Shown here: positions 23,186-32,178 of the stretch, in pieces
How the letters are laid out: each line of letters opens with the position of its first letter
How positions within the stretch are numbered: the first letter of the stretch is position 1
Source of the DNA: JAUUZQ01 sp964538375
GTDB taxonomy: Bacteria > Bacteroidota > Bacteroidia > Bacteroidales > GCA-2748055
Assembly (NCBI GenBank): GCA_964538375.1
Contig: CAZIFQ010000002.1
Span: 198,602 to 262,601, forward strand
Direction: 5' to 3'
Length of the DNA: 64,000 nt
Position numbers and translations under genes: made by a program
The notes under the pieces: model-generated
Seen by the model: the letters and a program-made list of their open reading frames with translations, nothing else
What the model was told of the DNA's origin: nothing
The model's database searches: none

Positions 23186-25048
23186 TTATTTGCTGATTAT
23201 AATTCTTTCGGAAGAAAATGAGAATCTGTCAGATTGGAAGTCAACAATATACATTCCCTCGGGAAGATGACCAACATACATGCCTTCGCTGCAATTCTTT
23301 TCAGAAGCCACAACCTGCCCCGTAATGTTGTAGATATTAATATTTATCTCCTCATTAAAAATTGTGTCCGGGAATTTGAAATGCAGGTATTCTGAAACCG
23401 GATTCGGGTACAATACTACTGATTGTTGTTGATTAATCAGCTCTCCTATGGAAGAATAACTTCTTTGCACATATGGTCTTATCATCAGACTTCCGGGAGC
23501 TTCAGATACAAGCCAGTCGCTGCCAAGCGAATATATTAAGCTTCCGTTTGCCGGGTTGTTCAAATCCAGTCCAATATTCAACATATACTGGCTGTATTGC
23601 TTGATTCCAACGTAGAAGGTACCATTCACATCAACTGGATTTTCAAATTTTATCCTGGTGTATTTGTTTAATTCATCAGAATACATCACACTGTAATCTG
23701 CTTCTGCATTGTAAAGTACATTTCCAGGCATCCCTTCATCATCGTCCCACACCATAAACTTATAGTAATAGTTGAGATTCAGTGAATCCATTAGCTGAGT
23801 AAAATAGATGTCTACACCGCCAAGCTGATCGCTAATGAAGCTATCAAAACGCACAGCCATAATGCTTCCACTTGTACCTTGCCCTCTTAGTCCGTATGCT
23901 CTTTCAGCTGTGCCGTCATCATGCGCAAAATAGTCTCTGAATATTTGTATCCGGGTTATGGTGTCGTTTGCTTTGTTGTCAAAATCATCGGTATGGAGGT
24001 AACTCGTAATTTCGAAATGTGCTGTATCCCCTCTTCCGAATTCAAAGGGGTAGATGCTTGAAATTTTGTAGGTAGTCGATTCTCCCGAAAGAATATCCTG
24101 TGTTGTTGAAGATCCAGCGGAGAATGTTTCATCATACAACAGGTCTTTTATTTTCAGGTAGCGGGTTATGATCCGTGTGGCAGAATCATTATTGAAATAT
24201 TCTATCTCAATATTAGGCAGGTAATGGGTATTGTAGGCAATGCTGAAATGATCCCAGGGCACTGCCTGATAATCTTTTATCATGGAAGTAAGCGGTTTTG
24301 AGAATGCCACATCCCTGATAATAGTGTCTGTGCTTGATCTTAACCTGCCCAGTCGTACATAATCGATGTTCCAGTGATCAACATTACCTCTTTTGTCGCT
24401 ATAGTCTGAATTGAGAGGTAAGCTTGCCCTGTTCCGGAACCTGAATTGAAACCCATTCTTAAGGTATGCTGCATCTGTAATAGGGATCATTACCTGTTTG
24501 AATGCTTGCAAAGTATCGCCTGGTTTTTGCCAGATATTCGACCACATGTCCAGTGTCGGATTATAAAAATCAACACAGAGTGAATCATATTCTGACGGCT
24601 CAAGTCCAAGTCCAGTTGGTTGGTAGAAAAAACTGAAATAGATATCGTCTGTTGCCGGGTAGTCGAGGTTTACAGGATGCGAAGTGAGGTAATCAGCTAT
24701 GAATGTTTTCGGATAAATAGTGGCATTGGCATAGACAGAGCCAAATTCATTGATAGCATCCAGGGTTGCAACTCCGGATGAAACCGGGTTAACTTCGTAC
24801 GAGTGATTTATGAAAGCATCATTGTCTATCCAGTATGCAGGGTCGGGGAAGGGAGAATTACCCGAGAAATCATCCACGAAAGGAAGTTCAAGCAACACAT
24901 CGGTGGCTGCTTTTTTGATCGGGAGGAGTTTTGAATGAGATTTAACTACTCCATTGCTTCCCAATGGCAATATCATTTCTTGTCCTCTTCCATTTTGGAA
25001 GAGGAAAGTTAAAAATATTAAGAAATATAGTCTATTAAAAGTTCTCAT
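23186..25048 (-). CDS. type IX secretion system cargo protein with C-terminal sorting domain
   Basis: 620 residues starting at MRTFNRLYFLIFLTFLF, chosen because it begins a good signal peptide; the gene then overlaps the end of the PASTA gene by 14 bp. The C-terminal 80 residues are a type A sorting domain (VVLYPNPVSEYLHFKF, NIYNITGQVV, GMYVGHLPEGMYIVDF). The central part has aspartate-rich jelly-roll-like segments but no catalytic motif I recognise. It is a secreted or surface-attached protein of unknown role. Confidence 0.85.
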   Translation of the reverse strand: MRTFNRLYFLIFLTFLFQNGRGQEMILPLGSNGVVKSHSKLLPIKKAATDVLLELPFVDDFSGNSPFPDPAYWIDNDAFINHSYEVNPVSSGVATLDAINEFGSVYANATIYPKTFIADYLTSHPVNLDYPATDDIYFSFFYQPTGLGLEPSEYDSLCVDFYNPTLDMWSNIWQKPGDTLQAFKQVMIPITDAAYLKNGFQFRFRNRASLPLNSDYSDKRGNVDHWNIDYVRLGRLRSSTDTIIRDVAFSKPLTSMIKDYQAVPWDHFSIAYNTHYLPNIEIEYFNNDSATRIITRYLKIKDLLYDETFSAGSSTTQDILSGESTTYKISSIYPFEFGRGDTAHFEITSYLHTDDFDNKANDTITRIQIFRDYFAHDDGTAERAYGLRGQGTSGSIMAVRFDSFISDQLGGVDIYFTQLMDSLNLNYYYKFMVWDDDEGMPGNVLYNAEADYSVMYSDELNKYTRIKFENPVDVNGTFYVGIKQYSQYMLNIGLDLNNPANGSLIYSLGSDWLVSEAPGSLMIRPYVQRSYSSIGELINQQQSVVLYPNPVSEYLHFKFPDTIFNEEININIYNITGQVVASEKNCSEGMYVGHLPEGMYIVDFQSDRFSFSSERIIISK

Positions 25049-25874
25049 TCTCAGCTTCTGCAAAAGGTTCCTGGAGGGGCGTATCCTGTACGGGCAACAA
25101 TGTTGAATCAACTGTCAGCCATATATCTACGTCCATTCCCTTATTAATTCTATTCCTCCCATCATAATCAGGGTACTGCCAATGAACCAGGGCGCGCACA
25201 CTATCCTTGTTTGAAAGCACAGATTCATCATATGAAACCATACCCAGGTTAAGGAATCTTCGCCTGATGGTTGATTTCGCTTCCGGCAGATTCTTACCCA
25301 CAAGATCCGGTACGAGCGTGGTCTCACTACTGAGTCCCATACCCAGAACCAGGTCTATCTTCGACCCCTTGGTAATTATAGTACCTTCGTCTATAACGGA
25401 ATCATTATACATTTGTTGCAATACGCTGTTCACTGCAAAATCTGGTTTGTATGAAATGTCACCCAGCACCAGTCCGGCATTTTCCAGGGCAAGAAAAGCC
25501 TGCCGGTTCGAAAGATCTACCAGGTAAGGCATAGACACCGTCTCAAGATTCACGGCATTCATGGTGATAAATAAGCGCCTGTTAACCTTCACTTTGGAAC
25601 CCGGTTTGGGATTTTGTTTTAATACTGTTCCACGGGGCATTTCAGTAGAAAAGATTGAGTCAATAATTTCATATCTGAGCCGTCTTGATGACACTACGTC
25701 ATCCACTTCATCTTCGGTTAAACCTGTGAGGTTTGGTACAGAAATGGCTTGTCCGTGATGCGTGTATATTTTAAGCCACAGAAGCGTGCCTAGAAAAACG
25801 ATAACAGAAATCAATATGGCAAGCAAAAAGTGTCGCCAGAAAGTTTTTGTGATGAGGAATTTTAAGAAGTTCAT
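25035..25874 (-). CDS. PASTA domain membrane protein
   Basis: 279 residues from MNFLKFLITKTFWRHF: one N-terminal membrane helix (about 15-35), then three PASTA repeats of about 70 residues each (starting near VPNLTGLTEDEVDDVV, MPYLVDLSNRQAFLAL and VPDLVGKNLPEAKSTI). PASTA domains bind peptidoglycan or penicillin-binding proteins, but no kinase or transpeptidase domain is attached. The neighbours ddl and the RluA-family gene fit a conserved cell-wall-linked cluster. Confidence 0.9.
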   Translation of the reverse strand: MNFLKFLITKTFWRHFLLAILISVIVFLGTLLWLKIYTHHGQAISVPNLTGLTEDEVDDVVSSRRLRYEIIDSIFSTEMPRGTVLKQNPKPGSKVKVNRRLFITMNAVNLETVSMPYLVDLSNRQAFLALENAGLVLGDISYKPDFAVNSVLQQMYNDSVIDEGTIITKGSKIDLVLGMGLSSETTLVPDLVGKNLPEAKSTIRRRFLNLGMVSYDESVLSNKDSVRALVHWQYPDYDGRNRINKGMDVDIWLTVDSTLLPVQDTPLQEPFAEAENENF

Positions 25875-25937
25875 ATATGCTAGTTTCTGTAAGGGCAAAG
25901 ATAATCATACAAAATAATTGTGCCTCGCTTAGCAACA

Positions 25938-27377
25938 TTATTTATTGACATCAACGGAAAGACCTGTTTTTGAAATTGTAGCAGACTCCTGGTATGTTTC
26001 ATAATCGGTGTTGATCTCCCATAAATTGTGATTCATATTTAAAAGGATATTCTCTGCTGAAAGCATTCCCATCAGTATACTGTGGTCCTGGTTATTGTAC
26101 TTGTATGCGCCATACCTTCCAATGATATGTAAACAGTTTATCTCCTTCAGAAATTGTTGTATGGGCTCTAATTTTTCCCGGTAGTTTTTGAAATAGACTG
26201 GGTAACAATTTGGGATTCGATATACTGAAGCATCCATTATCTCATCTTTTTTCACCAGCCCAATCTTTACTATCTCTTGTGAGGCCCTGTTTTTAAGTGA
26301 TTCAACATCAGCATTCCACAGTTCATCTTCAAAATTGCACCAATATTCCATACAGAGGATGGAGCTTTTTTCAGTGCCATATAACTGGGGTATCCAGTTT
26401 CTGAAATTCGTAATCCTGCCTGTTTCTACTTCTTTATCATGAATATAAAGCCACTGATTTTTGAAAAGGGAAGGGTTGTTTACCTTCAAATAAACCAGGA
26501 TATTGTTTCTGAATCGAAGTTTACCAGAATTTTTTTTAATGTTTTCAGGAACAGAGTCCAGTGATTCAATAAGATGCGGCAGAGGCATCGAGGAAATAAT
26601 CTGATCGTATTTTCTTTTACTACCATCTTCCAATTCCAGTGCCACAACAATTTTATTCTCCGCAATCACCCTTTTTACTCCAGTTTGCAGGTGAATATTA
26701 CCTCCGTTCTTAATAATTTGCCCCTGCATTTTTTCATACACAGAACCGGTGCCTCCAATTGGATAGGCAAACTGTTCTACCAATGTAGCGTGTTGTTCTT
26801 TTTTCTTTGTTTGCAAAGCATTTCGAATCGCTTCAATAAGGGAAAGCCGTTTTATACGCTGGGATGCAAAGTCACTGTCAAGTTCTGTGCAGCTGATGCC
26901 CCACAGTTTCTCAGAGTAGGTTTTGAAGAAGATTGTAAAGAGACGTTTTCCAAAGCGACGTGTTACCCAGCCTTCGAATGTTGAGCAGTCTTTCACAGGA
27001 GCTATTTTCTGTTTCAAATAGCTGAATAAACAACGAAAAGCTTCCAACAGTCCTAGTCCTTTCAAGGCATTAAATATCCGAATGGGATAGTAAAAAAAAT
27101 GTTGGTTATAGAAGATCCGGGTAGTACGATTTACAATTTCATATTCATCTGCAGCCAACTCAAGCCAAAGCTCATTGATCCTTTTGTCTTTGCTGAAAAA
27201 ACGGTGTGGCCCCAGGTCCACGGTCTGGTTCCAGAGTGAAATTGATTTACACATACCGCCAACAGCATTGCTGCTCTCATACACATCCAGCTGTGTCACT
27301 GTTTTTCCTATCTCTTTCGATAGTTGGTATGCTGCTGTGAGGCCTGCGGGTCCAGCTCCTATTACTGCAATTTTCAT
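25938..27377 (-). CDS. FAD-dependent oxidoreductase (UDP-galactopyranose mutase/protoporphyrinogen oxidase-like)
   Basis: 479 residues from MKIAVIGAGPAGLTAAYQL, the FAD dinucleotide-binding glycine motif; a longer frame adds ten atypical residues. VDLGPHRFF, a C-terminal GRYGAYKYNNQDHS motif and many aromatic residues recall UDP-galactopyranose mutase-like amine-oxidase-fold proteins that modify nucleotide sugars or polyprenyl compounds. The actual substrate is not determinable. Monocistronic. Confidence 0.8.
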   Translation of the reverse strand: MKIAVIGAGPAGLTAAYQLSKEIGKTVTQLDVYESSNAVGGMCKSISLWNQTVDLGPHRFFSKDKRINELWLELAADEYEIVNRTTRIFYNQHFFYYPIRIFNALKGLGLLEAFRCLFSYLKQKIAPVKDCSTFEGWVTRRFGKRLFTIFFKTYSEKLWGISCTELDSDFASQRIKRLSLIEAIRNALQTKKKEQHATLVEQFAYPIGGTGSVYEKMQGQIIKNGGNIHLQTGVKRVIAENKIVVALELEDGSKRKYDQIISSMPLPHLIESLDSVPENIKKNSGKLRFRNNILVYLKVNNPSLFKNQWLYIHDKEVETGRITNFRNWIPQLYGTEKSSILCMEYWCNFEDELWNADVESLKNRASQEIVKIGLVKKDEIMDASVYRIPNCYPVYFKNYREKLEPIQQFLKEINCLHIIGRYGAYKYNNQDHSILMGMLSAENILLNMNHNLWEINTDYETYQESATISKTGLSVDVNK

Positions 27378-27450
27378 ATGAAGAGTATGATTTTGAGTGA
27401 AACTCAATTTTGAATGAGAGGAATATGTAAATTAATTATTATCAAGCACT

Positions 27451-28698
27451 TTACTTAACCAAGTTCTCAAATTTATCTATTCTTTCCTTATGTTGACTGT
27501 CACCACTAATTGCGAATGCTTTTTGGACATATTTTAGTGCATTGACATAATCTTCCTGTGACTCATAAAAATCGGCTAATGAATCATATGTATTGGCACT
27601 CGTCGGGAAGTATTCAGCGCAAAGCTGAAAAAATGAAAGCGATTTTTCAGTTTCGCCCCATTCCAGGTTCATGTAACCGAGCATGCTCAGAAGTTCTTCA
27701 TCGAAAGGAGGGACAAAATAGTCAAAATGGTCCTTAAGCTTCTTTTCCCGGTTTCTGATAAGTTGAACCAGTTCCTCTGTGGGTGTATCTGGACTGTTGA
27801 ACTTGTCAGTCCTTTCTATTGGATACCAATCAAAAAGAAAAATGAGTCCATCCATTATCGAGGGTAATGACACAGTTCCGTGAAGATCTGATTCATAAAA
27901 CTTCCATTGGAAATTTAAATCATTCTGAATGTTTTTTTCAACCAGGCTTTTGAATTCTATATTTGATCGGGTGAACAGTGTGTACTCGGAAGTATCTTCC
28001 ATTACATTATTGATAGTAATGTTGTTATTCTGCATATGGAGCTGTCCTCCCAGAGATAGGAAGAGTGACTTCCCCTCAAAATTTTTATTCTTGAGTAATT
28101 CTTCAGATTGCTTTAATAATTTTTGATTGTCCCAATCCATGCTTGGATCAATGACCAAATAATTATCAAACAAATTTGTGTGGTTTAACAATGTGTTCAT
28201 GGTGAATAAACCTCCAAAGGAGTGTCCAATCAAAGTCCTGTAATTGGTGACTGGGTAATTGCTGGTAACATATGGTATCAATTCTTTTTCCAGAAACAAT
28301 GTAAAGTTGTTTGCCTGCCCATTTTCTTCGGTAAATTTATAACCATGTCTGGTTTTTATTTCCGAAGTTGTTAAATCCCTGGTTCTGTTGTTCGCATTTG
28401 AGACTCCGACAATAATCATTTCAGGTATAAATCCACCCCAATAGTAATTCATCACTGTTGATACAGCTTTTAAGTGTATGCTGCCATCTAAAACATATAT
28501 TACGGGATATTTCTGAACGCTTTCCGGGTTGAATTTTTCAGGAAGTTGCACCCAGATAACACGCTGTTCTTCCAGGATGTTTGAATACAAGCTGTCAATT
28601 TCTCCTGTCTCGTAAAGGTATTTCGATTGAGTCAATCCTATCTGACTTGCGCCAAATATGAGAGCCGTTAGAAGTACTAATATTATTTTTCTGCGCAT
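27451..28698 (-). CDS. alpha/beta hydrolase (esterase D-like) with C-terminal TPR-like helices
   Basis: 415 residues with a signal peptide (start chosen at MRRKIILVLLTALIF). An esterase domain follows (about 45-290) with VIYVLDGS, the nucleophile elbow LIGHSFGGLF, DPSMDWDN and a later SDLHGTV histidine. The C-terminal 100 residues form helices of TPR type (LSFFQLCAEYFPTSANTYDS, YVNALKYVQKAFAI). Related proteins hydrolyse siderophore or other esters; the substrate here is unknown. Periplasmic or secreted. Confidence 0.85.
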   Translation of the reverse strand: MRRKIILVLLTALIFGASQIGLTQSKYLYETGEIDSLYSNILEEQRVIWVQLPEKFNPESVQKYPVIYVLDGSIHLKAVSTVMNYYWGGFIPEMIIVGVSNANNRTRDLTTSEIKTRHGYKFTEENGQANNFTLFLEKELIPYVTSNYPVTNYRTLIGHSFGGLFTMNTLLNHTNLFDNYLVIDPSMDWDNQKLLKQSEELLKNKNFEGKSLFLSLGGQLHMQNNNITINNVMEDTSEYTLFTRSNIEFKSLVEKNIQNDLNFQWKFYESDLHGTVSLPSIMDGLIFLFDWYPIERTDKFNSPDTPTEELVQLIRNREKKLKDHFDYFVPPFDEELLSMLGYMNLEWGETEKSLSFFQLCAEYFPTSANTYDSLADFYESQEDYVNALKYVQKAFAISGDSQHKERIDKFENLVK

Positions 28699-28741
28699 TG
28701 GAGTTATTTTTTTTGCGTAAAAGTTCAAACAAGATAAAATA

Positions 28742-28769
28742 AAAAAACCAACCTTGTGGGGTTGGTTTT
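28742..28769 (-). terminator. rho-independent terminator after rpmH
   Basis: On the minus strand AACCAACC pairs perfectly with GGTTGGTT across a 6-nt loop (28746-28767) and is followed by a T run. It lies about 25 bases after the rpmH stop codon. Confidence 0.85.
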
Positions 28770-28791
28770 CAGGATCAGATTATTAATTCTG

Positions 28792-28950
28792 TTACGCTTT
28801 GTGGCGACGCTCGCTAGAAACTGATATTTTCTTGCGGCCCTTTTTTCTTCTCAGTTTTAAAACTTTTCTGCCACTGACAGAACTCATTCTTTCCCTGAAA
28901 CCATGTTTGTTCCTACGCTTTCTCTTGGAAGGTTGAAATGTCCTTTTCAT
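28792..28950 (-). CDS. rpmH: 50S ribosomal protein L34
   Basis: 52 residues beginning [20 protein letters not shown] and continuing with [20 protein letters not shown], the invariant L34 sequence. Extremely basic, as expected for this large-subunit protein. The usual neighbours rnpA and dnaA are not adjacent; the gene stands alone with its own terminator. Easily missed because of its size. Confidence 0.97.
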   Translation of the reverse strand: MKRTFQPSKRKRRNKHGFRERMSSVSGRKVLKLRRKKGRKKISVSSERRHKA

Positions 28951-29098
28951 TATTCTCGATTTACTATAAATTCAATATTCTACAATTCGGCTTGCAAAAT
29001 TAGTGATTTAATTTGAAAAACAAAACAAAATGAAGATTGTAAGTAAAAAATATCCTACCCTCCCCGTCATACTTCAAAAATAGATATGGTTGCAAACT

Positions 29099-29634
29099 TT
29101 ACATGTCCGGATTTCCTATAAAATATGGGTCTTCCATTGCTTCCTTAAAAGCTTCCAGTGCTTCCGGACTGGAAGCTACTCTCCAATCAAGTTCTTTCTT
29201 AATATGAAACCAGGTAAATAATTTAATCCTGGGGTATTCGGTTTTTATTTTGGTGAAAGCTTCTGTAATCCAATCAACGTAATCATCACCCGGCCAATAA
29301 TTTGAAAGTTGATTCCATGCTTCGGTCGACAGATCAGTTGACGGGCCGTGCGGTACCCATAGCCACTTTACATTGTCGGCTCCGGCTTCCCTGAATTTAT
29401 CTACAACATATTTCCAGACAGCAACAACTTTAGCAGGACCACCATTCTCTCTCCCGTTTTTGTTCCCGCTCCAGACATACCAATTCACATTCTTTAGCAG
29501 GGAAGGGCTCGGCCCAGGTAGGAAACCATGCGATAGATCCTATTTCATGATCCAATAGTTCTTCAAGATGTTGATATCAAAGTAGAGCACAATATTGCGC
29601 TCAGCAGAAGAATTAAATTAGATTTTCTCATCAT
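29099..29634 (-). pseudogene. decayed glycoside hydrolase family 26-like gene
   Basis: The pieces are out of frame. An N-terminal signal peptide MMRKSNLILLLSAILCSTLI (from 29634) stops after 23 codons. It is followed at about 29562 in another frame by LLDHEIGSIAWFPTWAEPFP. From 29488 in a third frame comes NWYVWSGNKNGRENGGP through NVKWLWVPHG, YWPGDDYVDWI and LFTWFHIKKELDWRV to a stop at 29099. These segments follow the order of a GH26-type beta-mannanase, but the N-terminal barrel strands and the portion after DDYVDWI are missing. Several deletions and frameshifts are needed, so no active enzyme is made. Confidence 0.75.
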
Positions 29635-29697
29635 ATTTTTAATATTTGTTTCAGGAAAAATATCTATAATAATTTAGGTAGCGCCCTTCTTTACTTT

Positions 29698-30318
29698 CTA
29701 GAATTTCATGTAAACAATTGATTTCGTTTCAAAGAAATCTTCTGAAAACCATTGGTTAATGTGCGCAACATTTACCCTGTTTTGAAAACTTTTCAGCTCT
29801 TCTTTCAGGTCACCCCCCTTAAGGGCGATGATGCCATTTTTGATGCTATTATTGGATTCTTTATTCACCAGGCCCTTAGTCCAGGTGTAGAATGTCGGGA
29901 ATGCAGTAACCGCTCTGCTCAACACGAAATCAAATTTTTGCTTTACAGATTCTACCCGGCCATTAATTGTTCTTACATTCTTAAGTCCGCATAATTCTAT
30001 CAATTCGTTGACTACCCTAATTTTCTTTCCAATGGAGTCAATAAGTGTAAACTTGCAGTTGGGGAACAAAATTGCCAGGGGTAGACCCGGAAATCCGCCA
30101 CCTGTGCCCACATCTATTATAGTAGTCCCTTTTTTAAAAGAATGAAATTTTGCGATGGAAAGTGAGTGAAGGATGTGTCTCTCATCCAGCTCTTCCATTT
30201 CTTTCCTGGAAATCACATTGATTTTTGCGTTCCACTCAATCACACCTTGCTTAAGCAGGAGAAATTGATAAATCTGTTCCTGGGAGACTTCGGGAAAGTA
30301 CTTTTTTACCAGCTCCAT
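29698..30318 (-). CDS. rsmG: 16S rRNA (guanine527-N7)-methyltransferase
   Basis: 206 residues with the SAM-binding motif IDVGTGGGFPGLPLAI (about 69-84) and the N-terminal WNAKINVISRKEME typical of RsmG/GidB. It methylates G527 of 16S rRNA in the 530 loop. It starts 5 bp after the ECF sigma gene and is part of the same unit. Its usual partner mnmG is not nearby. Confidence 0.95.
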   Translation of the reverse strand: MELVKKYFPEVSQEQIYQFLLLKQGVIEWNAKINVISRKEMEELDERHILHSLSIAKFHSFKKGTTIIDVGTGGGFPGLPLAILFPNCKFTLIDSIGKKIRVVNELIELCGLKNVRTINGRVESVKQKFDFVLSRAVTAFPTFYTWTKGLVNKESNNSIKNGIIALKGGDLKEELKSFQNRVNVAHINQWFSEDFFETKSIVYMKF

Positions 30319-30323
30319 TTTGA

Positions 30324-30929
30324 TTACATTTTTTCTCCTGTCCGGTTCAAAATGTTAAGCAGTAATTCGCGTGCTCTGAACAGCTGTGCCTTTACAGTTC
30401 CGATTGGAAGTTCAAGCTGAACAGATATCTCTTCGTAAGAGAATTGCTTGAAATAGCGAAGTTGAATAAGGTCCCTGTATCTTGGTTTTAGTTTTGATAC
30501 CACATCGTGCATCATCGTTATTTTTTGCTGATTAATCATGCTCAGTTCAGGATCCGGAGTATCTGATTGAATAAGTGATGATGGACTTAGTGAATCATCA
30601 CCATCTAAAGTTTGATCGAGTGAAACAGTTGTTCCTCTTTTCTTACGAATATGGTCGATACAGTTATTGGAAGCAATTTTAAACAACCAGGTACTGAATG
30701 CAAAGTTTGGTGTATACTGATCAAGATTTTTAAATGCCTTTCCAAAGGCCTCCATTGTGAGGTCATCTGCATCAGCAGGGTTATTCACCATCTTGAGTAA
30801 CATGTAGTATATGGCATCCCGATATTTGCCCAATAGCTGTGCATAAGCTTGCTGGTTACCTTCCCTTGCTTTTTCTACAAGTTCCAGATCATGCTTTGCT
30901 TTATCAGACAAATTAGAATTTAATTCCAT
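30324..30929 (-). CDS. RNA polymerase ECF-type sigma factor
   Basis: 201 residues with region 2 (LLGKYRDAIYYMLLKMV, DADDLTMEAFGKAFKNL, FSTWLFKIASNNCIDHIRKK) and region 4 (LKPRYRDLIQLRYFKQFSYEEISVQLELPIGTVKAQLFRA). No anti-sigma gene is adjacent; it overlaps the upstream glycosyltransferase gene by 10 bp and precedes rsmG. This fits the conserved SigW-like general ECF factors of Bacteroidota rather than FecI types. Confidence 0.93.
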   Translation of the reverse strand: MELNSNLSDKAKHDLELVEKAREGNQQAYAQLLGKYRDAIYYMLLKMVNNPADADDLTMEAFGKAFKNLDQYTPNFAFSTWLFKIASNNCIDHIRKKRGTTVSLDQTLDGDDSLSPSSLIQSDTPDPELSMINQQKITMMHDVVSKLKPRYRDLIQLRYFKQFSYEEISVQLELPIGTVKAQLFRARELLLNILNRTGEKM

Positions 30930-32062
30930 TTAGGTTCTCGTGGACTAAACAAATTTACCACACTAATTGCGCCTAATATCAAAGGCATCAGTGGATCAAA
31001 CAGAAGCGAAGGTAAGAATAAATCCCGTTCATTCAAACGCCGCATCGCCATTTTAAAATGTATAGCTTTTATGGTAGCCAGCAGAACATACGCACCTAAT
31101 GAAATCCACTTCCAGTTGTCATCGAAAAGTAAAACAACAAAGCCAATGTAAAAGAATATTCTGCTAAAATATTCTCCTGCCAGTCTCCATTTTGAACTTC
31201 TGGAATAGTACTTTCCGGTAGTTAGATGTCTTCTTTTTTGAAGAATCCAACTTCTGAATCCGGCAGGTGGAATTGTTAGGGTAAAGCTGTTTGGTTCAAT
31301 GCAAACCGTCGTGTTTGATTTTGTGGCAGTCTCATTAACAAAAAGATCATCATCTCCTGACAGCAACTTTAGATGGGAAGCAAAACCTTTGTTTTTAAAA
31401 AATAATTCCTTCCTGTAAGCCAGGTTTCTTCCCACTCCCATATAGGGTTTTCCTGCAATGGCAAAAGAGATATATTGTATTGCAGTGAATAAGGTTTCGT
31501 ACCTGATTAGAATATTCAGTAAACCTTTTCTACGCTCATATTTTCCTATACCTAGAACAAGGTCTGTTTTCTTTTTGAAATATTTGCTCATAATGGAGAC
31601 CCACTGGTCGGACACCGGGTAGCAATCTGCATCGCTGAATAGCAGGCAATCGTTTTTTGCAGATTTTATGCCAACGGTCATCGCTAGTTTCTTGCCATGA
31701 GAAAATTTTCTATCAAGCGGAATAGAAGTATACCTTAGATTTGGAAACTTTACTTTCATATCCATAAGCACCTCTTCAGAATTATCTGTGGAACAATCGT
31801 TGACGACAACCACTTCATAATTTTTATAATCCTGGGTAAGGAAGGCCGGAAGGTGTTTCTCAAGGTTCTCTGCTTCGTTGCGCGCACAAATAACAACAGA
31901 GATATCAATGTTGTATTTTTTCTGGGAAGGGGATTTATACCTGAGCATCTTCCCAAATACTCCAAGGTAGTAGATGAGTTGAATAAGAAGGGAAAGCAGC
32001 AAAACACCCGCTACCACCCATGTATTTATATTTGTTGATATGATTAGATCTCTAAAAAACAT
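30920..32062 (-). CDS. glycosyltransferase family 2, membrane-bound
   Basis: 380 residues from MFFRDLIISTNINTWV, chosen as it leads straight into the first membrane helix (about 13-33). The catalytic domain shows ISVVICARNEAENLEKHLP, the DCSTDNSEE loop, FSDADCYP (DxD-like metal site) and the RRHLTTGKYY (Q/R)xxRW-like segment. Two C-terminal membrane segments follow. It probably makes a polysaccharide or glycolipid at the inner membrane. It is the first gene of the operon with the ECF sigma factor and rsmG. Confidence 0.9.
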   Translation of the reverse strand: MFFRDLIISTNINTWVVAGVLLLSLLIQLIYYLGVFGKMLRYKSPSQKKYNIDISVVICARNEAENLEKHLPAFLTQDYKNYEVVVVNDCSTDNSEEVLMDMKVKFPNLRYTSIPLDRKFSHGKKLAMTVGIKSAKNDCLLFSDADCYPVSDQWVSIMSKYFKKKTDLVLGIGKYERRKGLLNILIRYETLFTAIQYISFAIAGKPYMGVGRNLAYRKELFFKNKGFASHLKLLSGDDDLFVNETATKSNTTVCIEPNSFTLTIPPAGFRSWILQKRRHLTTGKYYSRSSKWRLAGEYFSRIFFYIGFVVLLFDDNWKWISLGAYVLLATIKAIHFKMAMRRLNERDLFLPSLLFDPLMPLILGAISVVNLFSPREPKWN

Positions 32063-32153
32063 ATGTATTGAATTGTGTGACAATGTTAGAAAAGATATTT
32101 CTTTCAAACAACCTACCTTTAATGCTACTGTCATATTTTTATTAACAATTGTC

Positions 32154-32161
32154 TATCTTTG
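32154..32161 (+). promoter_or_regulatory. -7 promoter box of tgt
   Basis: TATCTTTG is a perfect TAnnTTTG -7 element 18 bp before the tgt ATG. No clear TTG lies at the usual upstream distance. Confidence 0.5.
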
Positions 32162-32178
32162 CGACCTAAAGTTGAGAG

